Positions 1-9,029 of a DNA stretch of 29,326 nucleotides are shown here, one piece after another. The translations under genes were made by a program, and so were the position numbers. Origin of the DNA: Nephromyces sp. MM_2019 (Eukaryota > Apicomplexa > Aconoidasida > Nephromycida). The DNA lies in the NCBI GenBank assembly GCA_015657535.1, contig JADHZB010001276.1, positions 4,489 through 33,814 of the forward strand. Reading direction: 5' to 3'. The notes beneath the pieces were generated by a model that saw only the letters and a program-made list of their open reading frames with translations, ran no database searches and had not been told where the DNA came from. Position 1 is the stretch's first letter. Each line of letters opens with the position of its first letter.

Positions 1-88
<88 letters not shown>
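1..88. repeat. (TG)n microsatellite
   Basis: An almost perfect TG dinucleotide run, with one T-to-C interruption at about position 37. It continues to the window edge, so its true length is unknown. A shorter TG run follows at about 110-121. Confidence 0.98.
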
Positions 89-90
<2 letters not shown>

Positions 91-130
91 TATATGTATG
101 TATGTGTTTGTGTGTGTGTGTGATAGAAGA

Positions 131-205
131 GGGTGGGAAGGGGTGGGATTGTGGTACCTTGTAAGAGTGGGGGGGAAGTGTCGGGGGGTGTGGGAGTTGG
201 GGTCT
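131..205 (+). other. G-run cluster with canonical G-quadruplex motif
   Basis: Positions 131-147 contain four runs of three or four G separated by one or two bases (131-133, 135-137, 140-143, 145-147), which fits the standard G-quadruplex pattern. Further runs of five to eight G follow up to about 205. The motif is seen directly; folding or function is inference. Confidence 0.6.
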
Positions 206-1545
206 GTGGATTGTTGTGTGTGGAGGTGTGAGTAAATGGGTCTCTATAAAAGATGTAAGGTAGGGAGTAGTAATTATAAGATTGTATATTGCTTGGTGTG
301 TGTGTGTGGCTGTTGTGTATTGGTGTGTTTATAAAGAGTCTGTGTTTGACTGAGTAATGCTAGGTATATAGGTCAATTGATAGACTCTATATGTGTGTCT
401 GCCTGATTGTGTATACACTTATTTATATGTATATATATACGTATATACAATGTAGGTAGATGTGTATGTATATGAATCGGTATTTGTCAATTTGTATATG
501 TGTATTGAGATGTAAATGTAAGTGTATTTAGTTGTATAGTATGTATATATATCTAATTATATATATTTGTGTACTTATAAAGTGTGTGTAAATGTAGGTG
601 TGTGGTTATCTTGCATACATATATAATATATAAATACTAAGTTTGTATTTAATAATATAAAATGAAACTTGATTTAAGGTGTGTAAGGAAACAAATGAGA
701 TATGTGTGTTAATATGTAATACGTTGATTATTTTGATCAACTTAAAGTACTAATCATATATATCAAAGTACAAACATACACACACACACATATGTAATCA
801 AGTTCAGTTACACAATATCACACTCACTCACAAATATCCTTAACCAAATTGAGTATTAAATAGCACATACATATATAATATTTCACATGCATTTGATTGT
901 TAACACTGTTTCGATAACACACACCTTTAACTACACAACCTTGTTAAAATTTAAACACAAATATAAACTAATACACACAAACCCACACAATACACACACA
1001 ATACACACAATAAAAACACTTTGTTTTTTCCAACGCTTCCTCAAGGCATTGCAATAATCCCCTTATCAGGTTATATTATTACACACAAATCTCAAATAAA
1101 ACAATCACCACAAGCGCTCATACACACACACACACTATTAACTCACTACATATACTCCTCACACATATGCTTTATTTATGAATTTGTGATGCACACATTT
1201 TTACACACTGCAGGCTCCTAGCTTATTAAACTATATACATGACTGACTCAATGATACGTTATGACACTATCCAATTTAAGCACAAATACGTAGTTACATA
1301 CACCCAATACCAAACACACACACACAACACACACACATCCAATTTACACACAACGCAGAACAAGCACACACACACAACACACCACAACGCACATACACAC
1401 AACTGTGCACAAATATACAATATCCACAACCCACCCACAACACCCACAACATACATACAAACCACACAAACACACACACACACCACACACATATATATAT
1501 ATTTAAATATATAAATAATTACAAAATAAAGTTTGTACGGCCAAT

Positions 1546-2535
1546 ATGAACAAGATGAAGTCAACTCCGCCTGCTTGGACGACGGTAGGTAGAAGTTATA
1601 GGCCTACACAAACACCACCAAAAACTACACACACAGACGTTATAGACCTCATTTCACACACATCATCTGACACACATACACACACAACTATTAAGAAACA
1701 AAAAAAGAAGCTAAAAACAAAAAAAAGGAAGAAAAAGCATCACAAAAAAACAAGTTTAGGCAAAAGCATTTTGATATTTGATGAGGAAGATGCACACACA
1801 TACACACACACACACACACACACAAATTTACTGGCCTATTATGATTTGGTTGGTGATCAAAACACATCTGAATTTGGTCAAAATTTGACTTCAGATATCC
1901 CTTACTATCATCGGTAAAACTCTTTCATACATGTGTGTATACATATATATATATATATATTGATTATGTGTGTGTAGGAATCATTTGAGTTATCATGTGT
2001 GTGCATATATATATATTTATATATTGATTTAGTGTTTGACTTCAGATATCCCTTACTATCATCGGTAAAACTCTTTCATACATGTGTGTATACATATATA
2101 TATATATATATTGATTATGTGTGTGTAGGAATCATTTGAGTTATCATGTGTGTGCATATATATATATTTATATATTGATTTAGTGTGTATGTGGGGCGTT
2201 ATGTGTGTGCATCTTTCTTCAATATTTTAAAGGCCTATATATTTTATGCTCAGTCTCTATATTGTGTATATATATATATATATATATATATAACAGCTAT
2301 TGACAGATATGACTATTTAGTATTTTATAAATGTTAGTAAAAATTTATTCACACACACTTAACATATTTAAATACAATTTCATATGCTCAACTTATCCAG
2401 ATACACCTTTATTAACTCCACCGACAAACACATTTATACACACCCATCTACCTATTTCTATACATACACCTACACATCTATTTATACACACACTCTCACC
2501 ACTTCCACCCTTTACACACACCTCTACACACACGC

Positions 2536-2571
<36 letters not shown>

Positions 2572-5500
2572 AGGTATCCTTATGTAATTGGTGCACCAGA
2601 GGTATATCACACATATATATTGGATGAGATGAGCCAGCGTATAGGCCGCTCTACACCCATTTACACACAAGATAACAATACAATAGATCGATATTATAAT
2701 CACCCAATAGAGTCTACACACTACACAATAACACCTAAAGAATTAGATACACACATAGATGATACATTTATATCAACTGATGTTAATAAGGTTGAAACAG
2801 ATAATCATACTCACAAACATACACACTTACAAAAATTACATCAAACATGTTATAGCACAGAAGGTACAGCCAATGATTGGTTATTATATAGCCGTTCACA
2901 GCCACACACGCACACGACACAACATTATTATAGTAGGCAATTAAGTATTGTAGAGGCAGGCTTGAAACGTTTTCCACACAGTATAGACCTTGTCTTAGAA
3001 TCTATACGTTTTCAAATGTGTGTGTGTGAGGTTACACACTATCCTACAATCTGGAAGGAAAATCTATATCGTTTTCCACTCAATCCAATACTATGGAGAG
3101 GTTATGTGTGTGAATTAATTCATACCTCACAAGATGTGTATAATACCTTGAAAAATTGTATGAAAAAATTGAGCGAAGTGCGTGAAAACATTATGTATGA
3201 AAAAAATGTGTACGAGAAAAATGTAGGTGTTAACTTAGATATGTACCTACACTGTTGGTTAGAAATGATATATAATGGGTTAGTTAGTTGGGCCCTAATT
3301 AGTGGCCATATTGAAGAGGGGATTGCCCTTATACAATTATTTTTATACACACACATCTACACACCCCTTGGTCAAATAGGCCTAAATGATATACAAAAAC
3401 AATCTGCTTCTGATACAATCAAGGTGTGTAGTTATCAAACCTATATGTATGTACAGAAAGGGTTTCATAGATATATGGGGCCTGTGTGTGGAGAGGGGAG
3501 TGGGGTTGTAAGTATAGTATACCTGATGAATATGTATTATCTTTATGTATATATTTTAATGTAAATTATATGATTAACTATATTGTGTCTGGCGGGGATG
3601 TATATAACATGATTATATTATATGTAGGGGTGTGTGCAATATAATTATATTATATGTGCGAATGAGTGTATATAATATAATTATTTTGTATGTAGGGATG
3701 AGTGTGTATACCATTTGTATTTATAATGTATGTATATGTGTACTATGAGTATGTATATTGTATGAAGATGTTAAGCAGGCTAGTATGAATTAGATATGTG
3801 TACGTTAATCATATATGTTAATGTAATTTACTTCATTAAATTGATTTGTATCAATACTTTGATTTGTGTGTATGTGTACATGGGTTGAATCTGTATTTAT
3901 GATATGTATGTATACAAATATCAGTATATACACTTTGTGATTAGATATATACACACACACACATTTTTAAAATTTTCCATATTAATAGTCACTTTGGCAA
4001 AGTGGTACACCTCGAATGGGGGAAGAAGGCGCATTCTACCTCCTTCAAACAATAATTATGGCAGAGTCTAATGAGGTATAGTATATATATTTATTCACAC
4101 TTTTACCTCAATCACATACACTTACACACACACACTTACATGCATACATACACACACACCGACACAGACACACTTACATGCATACATACACACACACCGA
4201 CACAGACACACTTACATGCATACATACACACACACGGACACACACACTAACACTTAAACACACACACACACACACTTACATATACCCCTTCACCACCCCT
4301 CCTACACACATACACAACACAACACACCCCTATACCAACCTACACAATTGAATAGAAAATAATTATATATTAAGGTTTTTAATCTACACACACATACGAC
4401 AGAATAACTTAGGAATATTAGAGATTAATGAGGCGATCGATGGTTGGATACACACACACACGCATCCAAAGGGGGGACTAAAAAATTACACACAAATCAA
4501 GCCTTCTAATGCTACACACCTAAACAAATTAGAGCTAGAAATTGAACAAAATGTGTGGGCTAGTCGGCCAATTATAAATACACCAATCAACACATGGGAA
4601 GAAATTGGTTACACAGATGTACCCTGGGAACTAATAAGGCCAATTATAACACAGTTTCAACCCTTTTTTACACACACATTTAATACATTAGACCTCATTC
4701 TACACACACTTGATTGGTTGGGTGGGCCTACTATTTATCGATTTTCTTCCAATCACACACAACACTCCAAACATGCTGATTTATTCATTTCTACACATTT
4801 AAATTGCACACACTCACTGGCCAATGCATTTGACTTAAACCCATTCTCTTTATGGAATTGTTATGATGTTTTTGATGTGTATAATGACACTCAAAATGTT
4901 AGTCTTCTTAATGTGTGTGTGTGTGGGGGGGTGGGGGGGGTGGGGGTGTGTGTTTGTGCGTGTGAGGGAGTGGGTTTGTGGATGTGGATGTGGATGTGGA
5001 TGTGGGTGTGTAGGTATGTGCTCGGTTGTGTGTAGGTATGTGGGTAGGTGTATTATGTAATGTGATGTAGGTCTTTGTGTGCATGTGTATAATGCGTTTA
5101 TATTTTATTTCTATCCAGTGCTTATAACCAATAGAATTGTGTGTAAAACATAATCTTATATATAATACTAATATTTGTAAAATCTCCTTTATTTGTACAT
5201 GTGTGTATAAACTTCTCATCAGGAGAAAGAATTGGAGCCATTATTACCCAAAAGTCATTTCCTATGTCTAATTGCTGCACAGGTCTTGATTTTTAAACAC
5301 TATCTTTACACACATTTTTATATTGTTTTTAATATAAGGCACACTCCAATCATTTTATGTGTGTGTTAACTTTTATGCTTTATTACATATGCGTATGTGT
5401 GTATAATATTGAATATATAACATATATGTATAGCTAGTAATTTTATGAGTTTGTCACTGTGGCCCTATATGTGTATGAAGATGTGTGCGTATGTGTGTGT

Positions 5501-8378
5501 TTGTGTGTACCAACTTAATACTGTTTATCTATGTTATTATATGACTGTGTATGATCTTATGTTTATTTATCATTTTTGTTAGGGTATGATAAGTCACCCT
5601 AAATCCCTCCTCTTGCCCTACACAATCTTAATGACTTCGGATTCATCCAAGTATGCTTATTTATGATATTAGCCTCACACACACACAATTACACACTTAA
5701 GCTATCTATTATTTAACATACCTTTATTGATACTTCATATATACATACAAATACAGAATGCATTCTATAAATTGTTTCATTTGAACCTTGCATATTTTAC
5801 ACACGTATAACATATATCTATATATGCATATATATGTTGTGTGTGTGTGTAAACATTAGGGTACACAAGGTTATACTCAAATATTATGAACATGAGCCGT
5901 TATTATGGCTCACTTATGCCGCCTTATTATATAACAAAGGCGACACACAATCCATTGAAAAAGGTCGTCTGATTATTAAGAAATGTTTACACTTACACAC
6001 TTGTCCACATATGTGTGTACTTGCCTCTTGGGCTCATCTTGAACTTATACACAGCACACACAAGCATGAGGGTAACGCTACTAAGCCTATAATTCCATTT
6101 GAGGTAATCTTGATAACACACACACACTTAAAAATACACTTATTTTATACACATACACACTACACTTGAACATATACACATATATACTCGACAACCACTT
6201 AAATACAAAAGATAAACACACACATACACAAGATATACACAAGATAAATAAACCAAATTATATAGAAAAATGGAAAGAGATATTCATACATACACACAAT
6301 ACACATAGTACATACGCATTTAAGGTAAGTAGGAACATTAGATATACATAAATCAGTTTAATAGGCTTAAACTGTGTATAAAGTTATATCAAGATTTAGT
6401 AATCAAATTTCTTATATTTTATTCAGAATAAGGGTATTCCCCCTATTTGCTTACACATTGCGTGTGCAGCTGCATCAGGTCAACCACACACACATATTGA
6501 ACAAATATTGGCCAATTCTCACACACATTTGAGTTCACCTTCCTCACTTCAAATTCGAACTGCTATGAATACACTCACCTCATCTCTCAATGATAGTTCA
6601 CTCAATGAGGCTCAGGTAAACCTGATAGACACCTTCATACTACATATTTTACACACACAAATATATGTATCTACACACATTTTTTTATAATGAAACCATA
6701 TACACACATATACATAATATAGAAACACACACACAAACACAAATATATATATATACATACACTTTTATAATGAGAACATACGCAGACTCCTACATATATA
6801 ATCCTATGTACATAATAAATAGTTATAGATAGAATTATATCTATATATAGTTTGAAGGTGAAAACACACACATTGACTAGATTCACAAATCTCATTTTTA
6901 ATTCTTACATACATGTACACACTCTGATACACACACAGACATATATTTAAACTATTGTATAATAAAAATTTGTAGGCAGAGACGCTTCCACTTATACCAT
7001 CACCCTTTCATAGCAGATTATATTTACTTTGCCTTCTTACACAATCTACTCACAAATTTGTGGATAATGTGTGGTCGTATTTTACTACACACCTTGAGCG
7101 ATATTCAGGCAACTCTATAGAAAATGAGAGGTCCCAAGAAATGTGTATGTCCTTTATGTTAGCATTAGTTATTGCACACACACACACACAACCAAAATTA
7201 GTAAAAATGTGTTGTCAAGAGGCACTCTCATACTTTCCTATGAATCCTTTATTCCTCAATATCACTATGAAGGTGAATTTTACACATTTAACACTCACAC
7301 ACACTCGTCCACCCATATAATCACACACGCACACTTATAATCACATACACACATATTTAATCATCATATACGAACATACATAATAGTCACACAGACACAT
7401 AATAATCACACAACATATACACATAACAATTCCCCCTCCTCACACAGATAAAAATTCCATACAATAGTCACACACACACACGCACGCTATTTTAGCCCCT
7501 TGCTTGATAATTTGAATACCCATTTTGACAGATTTACCAGCGAAGTTACCAAGCATTTGAAATGAGGAAATTTTTCAATGCACACATTGGTTTCACACAT
7601 CAACAAATTACACACATTTCGCCCCCTTCTTCTATGATTAACACACCTTCTACAATAATATTGAAAGCCTGTGTGCAAGCAGAATTACTGTCGAGCTCAC
7701 CTTCATTTGAGTTAGCTTCCTATATACTTCTACATACATTCTTATATAAATATAATTTTTCACGCATCATTATCTCGATATTTTTACACACATTATTACC
7801 TCTATATTTCTACATATATAAGTCTATATATATTTTTACAAACAGGCGAATATGCCAATTGTTTGAATGGGCTATACATACATCAGTTGGTTTCTCCCCA
7901 AGAGGGCCACCCCCCTCAGTGTGGAATTTATATTTGAATTTCTTACACATATCTATCAAAAAAGGCACAGAATTCTTCCCCACACTCAATAATTCAGATA
8001 ATTTCATTCAATTTTCTACACATATCCCCACCAATAAAATTTCATTATGGAAAATTGAATTACTCAAATTATACACACAAACTTCTACACGAGCTATTAG
8101 AGACTATCCCATATCTAAGAGGTATCTTTCCATTGAGACATAAATATATGTACACAGTCAAGCATACACACACACACATAAACTTATCAATTATATATAC
8201 ACAATTTTTCAGATTATGGCTTCACAAATTAATGAGCTTAGATATAAGGAGAAGGACAATATATGATGGATGGAACGAATTTATAGAGGAAGAGGATGAT
8301 TTAATTTTAGATTGTGTTGAGGAGTTTATACAGAGAAAAATATCATTTCGATTTGATCCACTCTATGCTGTAGCCTAA
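1546..8378 (+). CDS. NRDE2: NRDE2 family protein (nuclear RNA surveillance / nuclear RNAi factor), 12 exons
   Basis: Proposed exons: 1546-1913, 2574-3507, 3989-4075, 4403-4912, 5223-5282, 5583-5650, 5860-6103, 6427-6615, 6976-7272, 7532-7710, 7846-8121, 8213-8378. Together they give 1125 aa in one consistent phase; human NRDE2 is about 1160 aa. Exon 1 has a Lys-rich patch, then GDQNTSEFG and SDIPYYHR, which match the conserved N-terminal segment that binds the MTR4 helicase. Exon 3 carries SLWQSGTPRMGEEGA, the family's FW-SG-PR-GE motif. Later exons carry HAT/TPR-like pieces: EPLLWLTYAALLYNKGD, EALSYFPMNP, ERICQLFEWAI and VWNLYLNF. In known members the protein is nuclear, works with MTR4/Mtl1 in RNA decay and splicing control, and in C. 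elegans supports nuclear RNAi. Thr-His runs from CA repeats interrupt the protein. Uncertain joins are the donors at 3508 (GTAAGT; alternative at 3424) and 4913 (inside a TG run), and the weak donor GTCTTG at 5283. Confidence 0.86.
1793..1824 (+). repeat. (CA)n microsatellite inside NRDE2 exon 1
   Basis: A CA run with one T interruption lies inside coding sequence and is translated as alternating His and Thr at about residues 83-93. It sits between the Lys-rich patch and the conserved GDQNTSEFG segment, so it falls in a probable linker. Shorter coding runs occur in exon 2 (about 2811-2826, 2903-2915), exon 4 (about 4451-4462) and exon 8 (about 7175-7190). Confidence 0.95.
1885..2186. repeat. 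Perfect tandem duplication, 151-bp unit, at the exon 1 / intron 1 junction
   Basis: Two adjacent direct copies (1885-2035 and 2036-2186) look identical base for base, including AT and TG runs. Each copy contains the last 29 bases or so of NRDE2 exon 1, the 5' splice site GTAAAA and the start of intron 1. The second exon end and splice site therefore lie inside intron 1. Reading through the first donor meets an in-frame TAA immediately, so only the first donor keeps the NRDE2 frame. Confidence 0.97.
2267..2292. repeat. (TA)n microsatellite in NRDE2 intron 1
   Basis: A pure TA run inside the 660-bp first intron, downstream of the 151-bp duplication. Confidence 0.95.
2540..2567. repeat. (AT)n microsatellite abutting the NRDE2 exon 2 acceptor
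   Basis: A pure AT run ends six bases before the acceptor AG at 2572-2573. It stands where a polypyrimidine tract would normally be, so this 3' splice site has almost no pyrimidine run. Confidence 0.95.
4131..4248. repeat. 38-bp minisatellite, about three copies, in NRDE2 intron 3
   Basis: Direct copies start with CTTACATGCATACATAC at 4135, 4173 and 4211 (period 38 bp). The first two are the same by eye and the third diverges near its end, where CGG replaces the CCG context. The unit is itself CA-rich and appears to have expanded from the local CA background. Confidence 0.95.
4925..4946 (+). other. Long G runs just inside NRDE2 intron 4
   Basis: Three G runs of 7, 8 and 5 bases, each separated by a single T, begin about 12 bases after the proposed 5' splice site at 4913. 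They are on the sense strand, so the pre-mRNA could form an RNA G-quadruplex there if the long runs split. The sequence is seen directly; folding is inference. Confidence 0.6.
4979..5010. repeat. Hexanucleotide repeat (GATGTG)n in NRDE2 intron 4
   Basis: About four copies of the hexamer GATGTG run from about 4980, followed by a related GGGTGTG. Its position inside a TG-rich intron suggests slippage from the TG background. Confidence 0.9.
7711..7845 (+). other. Stop-free intron of 3n length in NRDE2 (intron 10)
   Basis: The 135-bp segment starts GTTAGC, ends AACAG, and has no stop in the frame of the flanking exons. Removing it joins SPSFE to RICQLFEWAI, which restores the conserved NRDE2 HAT-like segment. 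That is why I call it an intron. Retained, it would add 45 residues rich in Tyr, Phe, Ile and Leu inside that repeat without breaking the frame. Confidence 0.75.
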
Positions 8379-9024
8379 GTTTCTCACACATATCTAAAAC
8401 TCGAATAATATATACACACAGTAACGTACAAGTCTTACACACACTATTAGTAAAATATATAAAGCCTCTATAAATTATTTAAAAAAAGATTATAATTTTC
8501 TTTTTACAAAATTCAAACACACAAACGTATACCAGTTACTATTAAACTTGCACAAAATAGTTTTTCTTTTTACAAAAATTACATAAATACATAATAGTTA
8601 TTGTTTTTACAAGGATTACACACAAAAACAATAATTATTAATTTATTATCTCTTAAAAAATATGTATTTATTTCTTATAATTTTCTTATTTATGTTATAT
8701 TTATTTTACAGTTTATTAAATAAATTTTTCTAGTAAATTGAGTAATATTACTCAAAGAAATTACTTATCTTAGTTTTCTTCGATGCTTGTAAATAATATC
8801 TAAAAATGAACTTATTTTCGTATGCGTATGTACTAGTAAAAAGTATGTAGAAAACAAAATTAAATGATTTAAGATTTCTTTTAAAAACTTATCAAATGTG
8901 TGTTACTTCAAAAATCTGGTCGAGGTTGGAAAACGTACACAATATTAAGCAAATGAAGATTACACGGTTATCTAGACTATGGGTAAGATGTTAATAGCTG
9001 TTTGTTTGTGTTATCTGTGTAAAT
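8379..9024. other. Convergent intergenic region between NRDE2 and CWC25
   Basis: This AT-rich gap of 646 bp lies between two genes that end toward each other. It holds three diverged copies of a motif built on TTTTTACAA followed by ATTACA (about 8489-8527, 8553-8590, 8591-8629). A + strand AATAAA at 8719-8724 could serve NRDE2 polyadenylation, but it lies about 340 bases past the stop. No ORF or RNA gene is seen. Confidence 0.6.
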
Positions 9025-9029
9025 TTATT
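9024..9029 (-). terminator. AATAAA polyadenylation hexamer overlapping the CWC25 stop codon
   Basis: The last codons read GAA TAA followed by ATT, so the stop lies inside AATAAA. The hexamer is seen; its use as a poly(A) signal is inference, since such hexamers are frequent in AT-rich DNA. Confidence 0.35.

Larger units (their letters stand above)
1..1545. other. Non-coding, TG-rich then CA-rich flank upstream of NRDE2
   Basis: No gene is supported here. The left half (to about 770) is rich in TG on the + strand. The right half (about 770-1500) is rich in CA. Long frames in both halves translate to Val-Cys or Thr-His alternation and are by-products of the dinucleotide repeats. A TATA/AAAT-rich stretch at about 1492-1535 lies just before the NRDE2 start codon and could hold its promoter, but no specific element can be named. 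The TG-to-CA switch could mark the divergence point towards a minus-strand gene lying to the left of the window; that is inference. Confidence 0.6.

Noticed and set aside
2..235. A 77-codon frame of alternating Val-Cys
   Set aside because: It is produced by reading the TG microsatellite and has no start or domain beyond the repeat.
1259..1564. Overlapping frames on both strands (Thr-His on one, Cys-Val on the other) before NRDE2
   Set aside because: Both are artefacts of CA/TG repeats, and the minus frame overlaps the NRDE2 start.
3985..4078. A GC-richer island first considered as a tRNA gene
   Set aside because: It translates to SLWQSGTPRMGEEGA between good splice sites and is NRDE2 exon 3.
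4131..4248. Regularly spaced direct repeats that could suggest a CRISPR array
   Set aside because: The copies abut with no unique spacers, are CA-rich, and lie inside an intron of a eukaryotic gene.
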